Assembly (NCBI RefSeq): GCF_000955905.1
Contig: NZ_CP011097.1
Span: forward strand, 817,957-881,956
Origin: Candidatus Nitrosotenuis cloacae
GTDB taxonomy: Archaea; Thermoproteota; Nitrososphaeria; Nitrososphaerales; Nitrosopumilaceae
Direction of reading: 5' to 3'
Length of the DNA: 64,000 bases
Part shown: piece after piece, positions 35,181 through 44,218 of the stretch
Layout of the letters: each line of letters begins with the position of its first letter
How positions within the stretch are numbered: the stretch's first letter is position 1
Program-made: the position numbers and the translations under genes
The notes under the pieces: model-generated
What the model saw: the letters and a program-made list of their open reading frames with translations, nothing else
Told to the model about the DNA's origin: nothing
Databases searched by the model: none

Positions 35181-36198
35181 TGATCTTTTCTAATTTTTTT
35201 GATTTTGCAGCAGTTTTGATCTCTTTTGCTATTCTTCGACCCATGCTCATTGGAACATCATGAATCAGAGTAGAGTATGGCGAGCCATCCATGTAGATGT
35301 TGGTGCCAGCAACAATTCTTGCAGAAAACTCAAAGCTCCAGAATTTCCCGTCCTGATCATATACTCCCTCTATGCAAAATGGCCCATTCATGCCTGGCTT
35401 TACCAGTCTTTTTGATGCAGAAACAAATCGCTCTCCCATCTGGTATACCTCATCTAGGAGGGATTCTCGCAGGACCATCGGACTGTTCCCTATGACATTA
35501 AACGATGAAATGTAATCCATTCCCATTTGCTGTGGGGCTGGAATTCTTGCCAGGCCTTCAATGTCGGATTCGTGCCTTTTGTCCACACCAAAGAACTCTA
35601 GGTTGCCAGTAAGTGGCGAGTAGAAAAACTGCAGATATGCCAAAACCCCAATCACATATTCCTGTAGGTATAGATCCGAATCACCTTTGATTAGTCCCTG
35701 TTTTACCAAAATATTGCGCTTTTTGATGTAGTCTTTTTCCGATGTAGTAAGAAAATAGCCCTTGCCACCAGCTGCACCATGTCTTTTTGCTATAGTAAGG
35801 CGATTGATCTTTTTGTGGTGGGGTATGGATTTTGGAACATTTAGCTTGGATTCAATCATGAGTTGCTCCTTTAGCTTTCTGTCGGACTCCCATCGTAGAA
35901 TCCATTTGTTGCCAAAGACTGGGATTTTGATTGACTCGATTTGCTTTGTTGTCATTTGTGCAATTAGAGTTCCATGTGGAATCAAAACAGAGTTGTTCTT
36001 TTCCAGTATTGTGGTGCATTTTTTGTCTAAAACCTCTTCAAATGCATCCACTAGGATTAATTCATCAATGAAATCAAATCTCTTGTATAGTCGCTCTCGC
36101 TTTTTCTCGCATACCAACAAGGTCTTGAGTCCTTCGTCTTTTGCACCTTTCAGTACCTGTAGTGCGCAGTGAGACCCAAGTGTAGCAACAGATGCCAT
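35173..36198 (-). CDS. purP: 5-formaminoimidazole-4-carboxamide ribonucleotide synthetase (formate ligase)
   Basis: A 341-aa ATP-grasp protein matching archaeal PurP, which formylates AICAR with formate and ATP in the penultimate steps of IMP synthesis. Motifs include N-terminal VATLGSHCALQ, KRHGAAGGKGYF (ATP-grasp lid), LQEYVIGV and a terminal EFSARIVAGTN. It complements purE/purK at 61-63 kb. It may be co-transcribed with the two upstream minus-strand genes (gaps of 23 and 34 nt). Confidence 0.95.
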   Translation of the reverse strand: MASVATLGSHCALQVLKGAKDEGLKTLLVCEKKRERLYKRFDFIDELILVDAFEEVLDKKCTTILEKNNSVLIPHGTLIAQMTTKQIESIKIPVFGNKWILRWESDRKLKEQLMIESKLNVPKSIPHHKKINRLTIAKRHGAAGGKGYFLTTSEKDYIKKRNILVKQGLIKGDSDLYLQEYVIGVLAYLQFFYSPLTGNLEFFGVDKRHESDIEGLARIPAPQQMGMDYISSFNVIGNSPMVLRESLLDEVYQMGERFVSASKRLVKPGMNGPFCIEGVYDQDGKFWSFEFSARIVAGTNIYMDGSPYSTLIHDVPMSMGRRIAKEIKTAAKSKKLEKITT

Positions 36199-36221
36199 GT
36201 GTATGATGGTATTTTCAGGGT

Positions 36222-36440
36222 TTATGAAAGCTCGCTCTGAGTCTGGGACACAAACGCAAAGACCTCATCAATTAGCTCCATTGACAGGTCTTTTTTTAGA
36301 TCTTCAGGTGTTGCTTTTAGAATAAAATCAATCATTGACATGTTCTTTGGTAATGTGTTTGGGTCTTTGGCATATATGGAATAAACCGAAATGGCATTTG
36401 ATATTACAATTAGGACCTTTTCTCGATTGGATAACGTCAT
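36222..36440 (-). CDS. Unrecognised 72-aa helical protein
   Basis: A short acidic-helical protein starting MTLSNREKVLIVISNAISVYSIY with no obvious metal ligands or membrane segment of full length. It lies between the winged-helix membrane protein and purP on the same strand with small gaps. The conserved-looking DLKKDLSMELIDEVFAFVSQ is plainly helical. No function is assigned. Confidence 0.6.
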   Translation of the reverse strand: MTLSNREKVLIVISNAISVYSIYAKDPNTLPKNMSMIDFILKATPEDLKKDLSMELIDEVFAFVSQTQSELS

Positions 36441-36474
36441 GGTTTGTTTGGTGACATCTAGGTAATTTCTAGTC

Positions 36475-37338
36475 TTATTTTCTGCGGGGGCGAATTATTC
36501 GCTCTATGATTAATCCCACGATACCCACAGATAATGCGATTATAATAGAGAGATAGAAATCTGATATTGGCTCTCCAAGGAGTGGTGCATCGGATGACAT
36601 GTAAGACAATGTATCTCCATCCATTGGCATTGCAGATTCTGGCGGTGAGGCATATTGTGATTGATCAGCCGCATCTTCTGCAAACTGAGGTTCTGGGCTA
36701 GGCACTTCAGGTACTGTCTGCTCTGTAGTATCATATGCTGGAGCAGACTCGATTGATTCGACTCCACTATGTGTTGGCTCTTCTGTAGGTGCCGACTTCA
36801 TTGCCATCTCTGGACTGGTCGCAGTAAATGCTGATTCAGGTGCATTAAATTGATTTCCAGAGTTTGCACGTGCATTTGATAGTACTACTCGGTTGTTTTG
36901 CTGGATGAATTGGGCCGAAAACCATGCCGCAAGTGACACACCGCCAATTGTTGCAAATCGGTATATGCGATTAAACGAGTTGAACAATGATTTTGAGGAC
37001 TTTGCCTTCTCGGACATGCCCGATGGCAAAATTACAATGGCAAATTTGTCCACTGTATAATACTTCATGTCGTGCGATTTGGTGTTCTTTCCGGTTTGCG
37101 ATATTTTGACCACGTTGCAGTCTTGCATCTTTTTGAGATGATACATAACTAATGGTAGTGAGATTTCTGTTTTTTGTGCTATTTGGTTTGCAGTCATTTC
37201 CTCATTGAATAATAATTTCAGAATTGTTCTAGACGAATCCGAGCTAAGTAACTCCCCTACTGCCTTGATACGATCATCATCAGTGGATAAGATCTCTATT
37301 TTGTCGTTAATTCCCATTGGATCTTCTGAGTCGCCCAT
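36475..37338 (-). CDS. Membrane-anchored winged-helix regulator
   Basis: A 287-aa protein with an N-terminal ArsR-type winged helix (about residues 18-95; MTANQIAQKTEISLPLVMYHL), a short hydrophobic segment (about 128-145), a long Ser/Pro/Glu-rich region (150-245) and a strong C-terminal helix (about 258-280) followed by RPRRK. The topology places the DNA-binding domain in the cytosol and probably the spacer outside. TATA-like TTTTAATATC lies 28 nt before ATG 37338. It is divergent from the SIMPL gene, a candidate target. Confidence 0.8.
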   Translation of the reverse strand: MGDSEDPMGINDKIEILSTDDDRIKAVGELLSSDSSRTILKLLFNEEMTANQIAQKTEISLPLVMYHLKKMQDCNVVKISQTGKNTKSHDMKYYTVDKFAIVILPSGMSEKAKSSKSLFNSFNRIYRFATIGGVSLAAWFSAQFIQQNNRVVLSNARANSGNQFNAPESAFTATSPEMAMKSAPTEEPTHSGVESIESAPAYDTTEQTVPEVPSPEPQFAEDAADQSQYASPPESAMPMDGDTLSYMSSDAPLLGEPISDFYLSIIIALSVGIVGLIIERIIRPRRK

Positions 37339-37431
37339 GATTCAATGACGCTTCAGTGAATAGATATTAAAATTTTCGATTCAATTCTATTTTAATCAAA
37401 GGTAATAAGCAAACCTACCTATCATCATACC

Positions 37432-38214
37432 ATGAACAAAACAATAACAGTCGCAACAGCGATAGGAGTTGTTCTTGCATTAGGGTTCTCATTAGGAGCA
37501 ATCCCAAGTGGAATCAATGCACAGGCACAAACAGAGCCAACTCCATTCCCCTCACGAGAAAAAACAATTTCCGTGTCGGGCCAAGCAAGCACCTTTGTTG
37601 AACCAGACAGACTCAACATCAACTTTGGCGTAGAGGTCCAAAAACCAACTGCCAAAGAGGCACTAGATGAAAACAGTGCCAAGATGAACGAGGTAATTGA
37701 CGCAATCAAAGCAGCTGGAATAAATGATGATGAAATCACAACATCCCAGTTCTCAATTTACCCAGTTTACGAGTCGTATCAGGAAAAGGAAACTGGAATC
37801 TACAAGCAAAGACTAACCGGCTACAGCGTATCTAACATCATCAGTGTCAAGACATCAAAGCTGGACTTGGCATCAAACATCATAGATGCAGCAGTAGATG
37901 CCGGAGTAAATCGTGTAGATAGTGTGTGGTTCTCCTTATCTGAGAAAAAACAACAACAAGTAAGCGATGATTTGTTGGCAGAGGCAGTCAAAAACGCAAA
38001 ATCCAAGGCAGAAAAGGCACTTGTCCCCCTAGACTACCAAGTGATTGGAGTAAAGCATGTGAGCCTTTCTGAGGGCGGATACTATCCACCACCAATGCCA
38101 TACTATGGCGCAATGGATGGATTTGCGATGGAAAAATCTGCAACACCAATCTTCTCATCTGACCAACAAGTCAGTGCAAGCGCAACCGTTGTCTTCCTAA
38201 TTGGAAGCAACTAA
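37432..38214 (+). CDS. Secreted SIMPL-domain (DUF541) protein
   Basis: A 260-aa protein with a signal peptide (about 1-28, INAQA) and a SIMPL domain: ISVSGQAS, LNINFGVEVQ, then TSQFSIYPVYE and a final ASATVVFLIG strand, the family pattern. SIMPL proteins are periplasmic/outer-surface proteins with stress-linked but unclear function. A Tyr/Pro-rich loop (GGYYPPPMPYYG, about 211-222) is notable. It overlaps the convergent histidine kinase by 18 nt. Confidence 0.85.
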   Translation: MNKTITVATAIGVVLALGFSLGAIPSGINAQAQTEPTPFPSREKTISVSGQASTFVEPDRLNINFGVEVQKPTAKEALDENSAKMNEVIDAIKAAGINDDEITTSQFSIYPVYESYQEKETGIYKQRLTGYSVSNIISVKTSKLDLASNIIDAAVDAGVNRVDSVWFSLSEKKQQQVSDDLLAEAVKNAKSKAEKALVPLDYQVIGVKHVSLSEGGYYPPPMPYYGAMDGFAMEKSATPIFSSDQQVSASATVVFLIGSN

Positions 38215-39147
38215 CTTTTTTATTTTTTCTATTTTCTTTGATAGTAAGGCCTCTTTTGGCAATATTATGGAGAATGCAGTACCTTTACCATCCTTGCTGT
38301 GAGCAGTAATCATTCCTCGATGTTGTTCTACTATCTTTTTGCAGCTTGCCAGTCCCAGGCCAGTTCCTGTCTGCTTTGTGGTGAATAGTGGCTCAAATAT
38401 TTTGGGCAGGACATCATTTGATATGCCGCATCCAGTATCGAATATCTGAATCATCACATCGTTTGGCATATCCGATAGTGTAATGTCAATTTGTCCGGAA
38501 TTGTTCATTGCCTGAATAGAATTCATCATTAGGTTGGTCAGTACGACTTCCATTTTGATTCCATCACAAACTACATACACAAAGTTTCGTGGTAGATTGA
38601 TTGTAACGGTGTCCGGTTTTACTATTTTCTCTAAAGCTGCGGCAATTATTTCGTTTACTAGATGCTTCTCAAAGTGTAATGTACCTGGACGAACAAAATC
38701 CAACACATCCTCGATTTGATGTGATATTCTATCTACTGCACGATGCAACCTTCCGTAATAGATTATTTTTTCTTCCAAGAGCAATCGTTGTTTTGCTTCC
38801 ATTATTTCCACGGTATTTTTTATCACAGATAATGGGTTTCTCAGATCATGTGCTAGTCTTGCTGCCAGCTCACCAATTGCTTTTAGCTTTTCAGATTTTT
38901 CACCTATTTTGGTGTCGATTCTCTCAATTGGTGCAATATATCCACATACCAATCCAATATTGGAATAATGATTCTTGATTGCTTCCTCGTTTGGTGCCTC
39001 TAATACACAACACATCTCTTGTGATTTATGATCATAAAATATCTCTACAGTGGATATCCCAAACTCGTTTATTTCTTGGTTTACAGTATCTATTATTTTG
39101 TCCAGGCCTGTCTCTGTCACTCTATGTCTTGCTATGAATTCGGGCAC
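38197..39147 (-). CDS. Soluble histidine kinase with DUF4242-like N-terminus
   Basis: A 316-aa protein without membrane helices. Residues 1-75 (FIARHRVTETG, then VLEAPNEEAIKNHYSNIGL) resemble DUF4242, a small ferredoxin-like fold seen in nickel-binding proteins. The DHp helix has phosphorylatable H100 in RLAHDLRNPL, the N-box N209 in NLMMNSIQAM, G1 DTGCG at 237-241, and FEPLFTTKQTGTGLGL. All catalytic parts are present, so it should be active in the cytosol with a sensory input from the N-terminal domain. Its partner regulator is not adjacent. Confidence 0.88.
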   Translation of the reverse strand: MPEFIARHRVTETGLDKIIDTVNQEINEFGISTVEIFYDHKSQEMCCVLEAPNEEAIKNHYSNIGLVCGYIAPIERIDTKIGEKSEKLKAIGELAARLAHDLRNPLSVIKNTVEIMEAKQRLLLEEKIIYYGRLHRAVDRISHQIEDVLDFVRPGTLHFEKHLVNEIIAAALEKIVKPDTVTINLPRNFVYVVCDGIKMEVVLTNLMMNSIQAMNNSGQIDITLSDMPNDVMIQIFDTGCGISNDVLPKIFEPLFTTKQTGTGLGLASCKKIVEQHRGMITAHSKDGKGTAFSIILPKEALLSKKIEKIKKLVASN

Positions 39148-39222
39148 AAATCGGATAGCCTAAAACCGATTAAGTAAATTTAGATTTTTGATCCAAACAA
39201 ACAGAGTGTAGTATGGTGGGAA

Positions 39223-39606
39223 TCAGTAGCCATTTAGTATTTGTTCGTATTGAGACAGCTCCTCGATTGCACGTATTTTGCCCGAGGTTATCTTCATTAG
39301 TCTGTTTTTGTATGACAGATCAATTCTGGTTCGGCGCTCTAGCTGCTCAATTACTCGTTTTGTGAGGTATTTTCCCTTTCTGTCAGAATCAAACAGCAGG
39401 ATCAGATTCTTGTGACAACAAACAGAATCTGCAAATTTTGTTATTCCGCCAAATCGATGAAACTCTAAAATTTGCTGCGAGTATCCCAAATTTTTGAGTG
39501 CTGCGGAATCACGCTTGCCCTCAACTACTACCATGCTTTCTGATGCCAAGTTTAGCGAGACGATGAAATTTCTCAGATCGGAAACCTCATCATATGAAAT
39601 CTCCAC
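39223..39606 (-). CDS. Small Toprim-domain protein
   Basis: From GTG 39606 the protein has 127 aa. The Toprim core shows the invariant Glu in MVVVEGKRD and the D-x-D pair in LLFDSDRKGKYL. Such stand-alone archaeal Toprim proteins (UPF0292 type) have no proven role; a nucleotidyltransferase or nuclease activity is the usual guess. A TTG at 39615 would add 3 residues. Confidence 0.85.
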   Translation of the reverse strand: MEISYDEVSDLRNFIVSLNLASESMVVVEGKRDSAALKNLGYSQQILEFHRFGGITKFADSVCCHKNLILLFDSDRKGKYLTKRVIEQLERRTRIDLSYKNRLMKITSGKIRAIEELSQYEQILNGY

Positions 39607-39903
39607 AAGGCACAAACCTACACACTACCTAATTTGCCTTTTAGCAAATAATAATGACAAAAAACTGGACAAATTCTTCGTGCCCTACGAACAAACTTCT
39701 GGATCTTTTCTACGCAAGTGTTTTAATAATTTACGAGTAAGTCTTCTCAAGAATCCCCCAAAAGGTGAACATCAGGTTCACTGTGCCAGCCAAAGGTCTT
39801 GGGAGCGCTTTTTTGCTCTCAGGACTCTTTAGCCGTTTTATTCAAAAATTGTTTGTTCGTTTTGATTTGGCACATGAATTAATCATGTTTGTGTAGATGT
39901 CAT
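39607..39903 (+). other. 297-nt spacer with possible structured transcript
   Basis: TATA-like gttttaataattt (about 39720-39731) predicts transcription from about 39752. The following sequence holds a perfect hairpin GTGAAC-5 nt-GTTCAC (39765-39781) and a second stem GGGAGC/GCTCTC around 39801-39820 with a T-rich loop. A 43-codon frame from GTG 39765 is possible but has no supporting features. The gene at 39904 has its own weak TATA-like attaatcat near 39879. Confidence 0.35.
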
Positions 39904-40653
39904 ATGATGGTAAAATCACAGTATTTTGACGATTATAACGTGGATTTGGCAAGGCTTGCATCAAAGATTCAAGCATACCTAACAGAGCACCATTTTGAGG
40001 TTGCAAGCTCCCAAGATGCCAAAGACATTCCAAGATATTTCATACAAGCAAGAAAGCGAGGAATTTTGCGAACAAGTGCTGGCATTAGGCGCAGCACAAA
40101 CATCAACATTGATGGCATTCCCGACAGCTTTGAGATAAAAATCGGAACTGGTGAGTGGGGTAACAACATTTTGGTATCAGCTCCTCTTTTTGTAATACCT
40201 GTAGTTGGAATTGCAGCAACTGCTGCAAGAGTGTATTCTGCCAAGAAATTCGAATCAAACCTCTGGAAGCAGATCAAAGCCCATGTGGAATCACTAAAAA
40301 ACACTGCAAAAATAAAACCATACACAAAATCCGATCAGTACAACTGCGATTATATCGAAGGATATCCTGGTTGGAGAGGAACTGTTGGCGGAAAGATGAT
40401 ACTTGAAAAAAAGGAAAATGGTGATAGGTTGGTCTTTGAGGCCCAAGACGGTGAGCAAATTACCATCCCAGCAGGTAAAATAGAAAAGGCAGCCATTGTT
40501 TTGCGAAAAAAAGGCCTCAAGGAAAACGATCTGTTATTGGAAATCACATGCAAAAACAAGGACGGCGATACGATTAGTCCTGTTTTGAATTTCTCAGACG
40601 ATACAATAGCTTTGGCGTTATCTGGGATAAACCATCTAGTAGAGAAAACCTAG
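39904..40653 (+). CDS. Unrecognised 249-aa protein with hydrophobic segment
   Basis: From ATG 39904 (or 39907) the protein has an N-terminal alpha/beta part, a hydrophobic stretch (about residues 97-118, LFVIPVVGIAATAARVYS) that could be a membrane hairpin or helix, and a beta-rich C-terminal half (about 145-249; KMILEKKENGDRLVF, QITIPAGKIEKAAIVL) resembling a PH-like or GRAM-like sheet. No catalytic motif is seen. Its stop overlaps the convergent 75-aa gene. Confidence 0.65.
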   Translation: MMVKSQYFDDYNVDLARLASKIQAYLTEHHFEVASSQDAKDIPRYFIQARKRGILRTSAGIRRSTNINIDGIPDSFEIKIGTGEWGNNILVSAPLFVIPVVGIAATAARVYSAKKFESNLWKQIKAHVESLKNTAKIKPYTKSDQYNCDYIEGYPGWRGTVGGKMILEKKENGDRLVFEAQDGEQITIPAGKIEKAAIVLRKKGLKENDLLLEITCKNKDGDTISPVLNFSDDTIALALSGINHLVEKT

Positions 40654-40877
40654 AGTGCGTCGCGTTTGATGAATTCTTGCTGAGCTTCCTTGATTTTACT
40701 ATCATATGATACATCATAGCTCATGTCTACTAGCTCCACCACGCTTGTAATTGGTGTGATGGTTTCATCTGGCTGCTCTGTGAGATCATGTTGTAGGTTT
40801 AGTAGTGTGTCAATGCTGTCGGCTAGAATCATTCGTACTTCTTTGATGTAATCTACAACATCCGCATTATCGCTCAT
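40650..40877 (-). CDS. Unrecognised 75-aa acidic helical protein
   Basis: With ATG 40877 the protein is acidic and helical (DNADVVDYIKEVRMILADSID), without Cys or membrane segment, with Thr/Pro in the middle and a basic end (FIKRDAL). The frame upstream of the ATG is short and not needed. It could be a small partner protein; no family recognised. Confidence 0.55.
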   Translation of the reverse strand: MSDNADVVDYIKEVRMILADSIDTLLNLQHDLTEQPDETITPITSVVELVDMSYDVSYDSKIKEAQQEFIKRDAL

Positions 40878-41189
40878 TATAATACCGAACATGAGATTGT
40901 CTAATTAATTTTTCAAGTGTGCAAACCAAACACTCAGGCACAAAACCAAAAAAATCGTTCGTTTTTTGCAAACAGACTAGGGCTTTAGCACATCTTTGGA
41001 AAAGATAATCCATGCATTATACTAGAAGAACGCCTACTGGTGCCTGCTCATTTGATGTAATACAATTACAAAACATGATCAAAATCTTTGGTACTATTCT
41101 CACCAGAAAGGAAATGATATTGTTCTCACATCAAACCAAATCTAACACCTACAAGACAACATTTCCAATACAAAAAAGAGGAGCTAAAA
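40878..41189 (+). other. 312-nt spacer before NDH-2 with a weak 63-codon frame
   Basis: No clear gene. A plus-strand frame 41012-41203 (63 codons) has ordinary codons but no recognisable protein features and only a weak TATA-like element. It overlaps the NDH-2 start by 14 nt. The NDH-2 gene uses a Shine-Dalgarno site, so the transcript must extend upstream into this spacer, which keeps the small frame possible as a leader ORF. Confidence 0.3.
41178..41183 (+). promoter_or_regulatory. Shine-Dalgarno site for NDH-2 gene
   Basis: GAGGAG ends 6 nt before the TTG start at 41190. Most first genes in this window are leaderless, so a good SD site here indicates a 5' leader or an upstream cistron, and supports TTG as the true start. 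Confidence 0.6.
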
Positions 41190-42566
41190 TTGCAATCACC
41201 TAACCAGACCAAGATTCTCATATTGGGTGGAGGATTTGCAGGAATTTCCGTTCTGCGTGAACTGGAATCCACTTACAAAAACAACGATTCCATCAAAATC
41301 ACTCTGGTCAATGAGGACAATTTCTTTTTGTTCACACCGATGTTGCCAGAATTGGCGTCTGGCATGATCAGGCCAAGCGCCATATCCATTCCACTAAGGA
41401 TGGTGTGCAAAAAGACAGAGTTCATCCAGGCAAAGGTCTCATCCATTGATCTGAAAAGCAAACTCGTGGCAATCACCAGACCATTTGATGGAATGGTCAA
41501 GATTCTATCATATGACTATTTGGTAATAGCAATGGGTGGCACTACAAACTTTTTTGGCAACAAGCAAATAGAAAAGCACGCATTTACAATCAAAACAATC
41601 CAGGATGCCATAGGAATCAAGACTCATTTAATCCACATGCTAGAGATAGCAGACACTGAGAAAAACCCCGCACTGCAAGAAAAGCTGCTAACGGTAGTGG
41701 TGGTGGGGGCTGGCTTTGCAGGAGTGGAAACAATTGGTGAGCTGAACGATTTCATTAAAGATTCCGTGAGAAGCTACTATCACAATATCAACCCAGAAAA
41801 CATCAAGATGATTCTAGTCTCTGCCAGTGATAAGATACTGCCTGAGCTTGGAGAAGAATTGGGCAAAAAGGCATACGAGTCACTCCAAAAGGCTGGAATT
41901 CGAATCATTCCAAACACAAAGGCAGTAGATGCAGGCGAGGATTTTGTGTTTTTGGGAAATGGCGAGACCATACCATGTGATACGATGATTTGGACTGCAG
42001 GCGTTACCATTGATTCTGTGATTACCAGTCTGGATTGCGAGCACAAATCAGGCAAAATTGTAGCGGACTCGTATCTGAGACTACCCAACTATGATACTGT
42101 ATTTGCATTGGGTGATTGTGCAGCCATCACAGATACTAAAACCGGCGGATTATACCCGCCAACTGCCCAGCATGCTCTGCGAGAAAGCAAGATACTCTCA
42201 CACAATCTAAAATGCGCAATATCTGGCAAACAAAACCAAAAACAATTCAACTTTGAGAGCAAGGGCATGATGGCAATTATAGGAAAAAGAGACGGAATTG
42301 CAAAAATATCTGGCCATTCCTTGACTGGAATTCCGGCGTGGTTTGTCTGGAAGACATACTATTTGATGATGCTTCCAACATTTGAGAAAAAGCTCAAAGT
42401 AGCACTGGACTGGACCGTAAACTCGCTCTTTACGCGGGACATCACGCTGGTTCGCAAGATAAAGCGCAAGTCCATCAACCAGTTTTCCTCAGACGGTATG
42501 GACAGTCTGGATCAGGTCTTGTTTAGATCAGAGGAATCTGCCAAAATACAGGCTAGCAAAGTTTGA
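41190..42566 (+). CDS. Type II NADH dehydrogenase (NDH-2-like flavoprotein)
   Basis: A 458-aa FAD enzyme with two Rossmann motifs: ILILGGGFAGIS near the N-terminus for FAD and VVVVGAGFAGVE (about 170) for NADH, plus the FAD contact ALGDCAAI (about 307). It lacks membrane helices but has the amphipathic C-terminal region of NDH-2. It should oxidise NADH with a quinone without pumping ions; a sulfide:quinone-type substrate is less likely because the active-site Cys pair is missing. Confidence 0.88.
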   Translation: MQSPNQTKILILGGGFAGISVLRELESTYKNNDSIKITLVNEDNFFLFTPMLPELASGMIRPSAISIPLRMVCKKTEFIQAKVSSIDLKSKLVAITRPFDGMVKILSYDYLVIAMGGTTNFFGNKQIEKHAFTIKTIQDAIGIKTHLIHMLEIADTEKNPALQEKLLTVVVVGAGFAGVETIGELNDFIKDSVRSYYHNINPENIKMILVSASDKILPELGEELGKKAYESLQKAGIRIIPNTKAVDAGEDFVFLGNGETIPCDTMIWTAGVTIDSVITSLDCEHKSGKIVADSYLRLPNYDTVFALGDCAAITDTKTGGLYPPTAQHALRESKILSHNLKCAISGKQNQKQFNFESKGMMAIIGKRDGIAKISGHSLTGIPAWFVWKTYYLMMLPTFEKKLKVALDWTVNSLFTRDITLVRKIKRKSINQFSSDGMDSLDQVLFRSEESAKIQASKV

Positions 42567-42629
42567 GCAGTTTAGATGCAAAATCCGATTTTTCATTAAA
42601 ATAAATACCGAATCCAGAGCAAACATACC

Positions 42630-43940
42630 ATGATAGGAACAGACTTGGAAAAATGGCGCAGGACTCATTATTCTAACCAATTATCTTCCAAGCTAGCGGA
42701 CACCGAGGTTATGGTGATGGGTTGGGTCCTGTCAGTGAGGGGACATGGAAACATTTCATTTATGGCACTAAAGGACAAGGAAGGTGAAATACAAGTTGTG
42801 GCAAAGGCAGGAAGCTGTCCGGATGATGTGCGGGAAAAGATATCTCATCTCAAGGCGCACTCGTCAGTTGGCATACTGGGCACCATAAAACCATCTGAGA
42901 AAGCACCAAGTGGTGTTGAAATCATACCAAAAGAGCTCAAGGTTTTCTCCGAGGTAGAAAAGATTCCTCCATTTGAGCCATATGCAAAGACCGTAAAGAA
43001 CATCGACACTAGATTGGAGATCAGACCAATTGATCTAAAAAGAAAGTCACTGCAACACATATTCAAAGCAAGAAGCTTGGTGCTAAAATCAATTCGGGAT
43101 TATTTTTATGAAAATGGGTTTTTGGAAATCAACACGCCAAAGATGATTGCAACTGCAACAGAGGGCGGCGCAGCACTATTTCCCATATTCTATTACAACA
43201 AGGAAGCTTTTCTGGCACAATCTCCACAGTTGTACAAAGAACAACTCACGATGAGCTTTGAGAAGGTATTTGAGATTGCACCAATATTTCGAGCAGAGCC
43301 ATCTAGAACAAACCGACACCTCTCTGAGGCAATCTCAATAGACATGGAAGAGGCCTATGTTGATTATAATGATATCATGAAAAGAATTGAAGACGTGATA
43401 AAATCATGCATCAAAACAATATCAGAATACGCAAAGAACAACCCAGAATCGGAATTTGTCGTACCAGATCTGCCATATACAATCCCGCAATACACCTATG
43501 CGGAATTGGTCGATAAAATGCAAAAAGCTGGGGCAAAGACAGAGTGGGGCGATGATCTTTACCCATCAAATCTAAAAAAGATAGGTCTAAGTGGATTTTA
43601 TTTCATAAAGGATTGGCCTACCGGACCAAAACCATTCTATGTTAAAATAAACAAGTCAGACCCAAAAATATCCGAGTCCTTTGATCTGATGTTTGGTGAT
43701 CTGGAGCTATCATCAGGTAGTACGAGGGTTGAAAAAAGAGCAGAGCTCGAAGAGCGCATGAAAAACAAGGGCCTAAAGATTGACGCATTTGAGTATCACC
43801 TGAGGGCATTTGATTATGGGGTGCCACCACACGCAGGGTGCGGAATCGGACTTGAGCGACTAATCATGGCACTCACAGGCACTGAAAACATAAGAGACAC
43901 CACATTTTACCCAAGAGACGTAGACAGGCTAACGCCTTAG
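42630..43940 (+). CDS. aspS: Aspartyl-tRNA synthetase (archaeal type, likely non-discriminating)
   Basis: A 436-aa class IIb synthetase: N-terminal OB-fold anticodon domain (VMVMGWVLSVRGHGNISF), motif 1 region (FLEINTPKMI), motif 2 (FRAEPSRTNRHLSE) and motif 3 (GCGIGLERLIMALTG). gatC follows by 4 nt, with gatA and gatB behind. This operon implies that it also makes Asp-tRNA(Asn), later amidated by GatCAB. ATG 42630 fits the archaeal length. Confidence 0.97.
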   Translation: MIGTDLEKWRRTHYSNQLSSKLADTEVMVMGWVLSVRGHGNISFMALKDKEGEIQVVAKAGSCPDDVREKISHLKAHSSVGILGTIKPSEKAPSGVEIIPKELKVFSEVEKIPPFEPYAKTVKNIDTRLEIRPIDLKRKSLQHIFKARSLVLKSIRDYFYENGFLEINTPKMIATATEGGAALFPIFYYNKEAFLAQSPQLYKEQLTMSFEKVFEIAPIFRAEPSRTNRHLSEAISIDMEEAYVDYNDIMKRIEDVIKSCIKTISEYAKNNPESEFVVPDLPYTIPQYTYAELVDKMQKAGAKTEWGDDLYPSNLKKIGLSGFYFIKDWPTGPKPFYVKINKSDPKISESFDLMFGDLELSSGSTRVEKRAELEERMKNKGLKIDAFEYHLRAFDYGVPPHAGCGIGLERLIMALTGTENIRDTTFYPRDVDRLTP

Positions 43941-43944
43941 GGAG

Positions 43945-44217
43945 ATGTCTTTGGTCACAAAAGAAGAAATCCAGAACATTGCAAAGCTAATGCGAATTGA
44001 TATTGAAAATGCCGATGAATATTTCGATCGAGTTCAAAAGGTGCTGAGTTATTTTGATATTTTGGATAAAGCAGACATTGAGGGAGAGGAGATACCAGTA
44101 CAAGATGTAGGAATTGATAATCTACGAGAGGACCAGCACATTCCATTTGATGACAAACTAATCCAGCAACTCAAAAACTACAAGGGAAGCTACATCCGGG
44201 CTCCAAAGATGAACTAG
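43945..44217 (+). CDS. gatC: Asp/Glu-tRNA amidotransferase subunit C
   Basis: A 90-aa belt subunit that wraps GatA and GatB. It has the family pattern: early helix KEEIQNIAKLMRIDI, mid KVLSYFDILDKADI and a C-terminal region with LREDQ. It starts 4 nt after aspS and ends 1 nt before gatA, a compact operon. Sequence conservation in GatC is low, so the position adds weight. Confidence 0.92.
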   Translation: MSLVTKEEIQNIAKLMRIDIENADEYFDRVQKVLSYFDILDKADIEGEEIPVQDVGIDNLREDQHIPFDDKLIQQLKNYKGSYIRAPKMN

Positions 44218-44218
44218 A

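Noticed and set aside
41012-41203. 63-codon frame before NDH-2
   Set aside because: Kept only as a possible leader ORF in the spacer entry: no protein features, weak promoter, and overlap with the NDH-2 start. Not reported as a gene.
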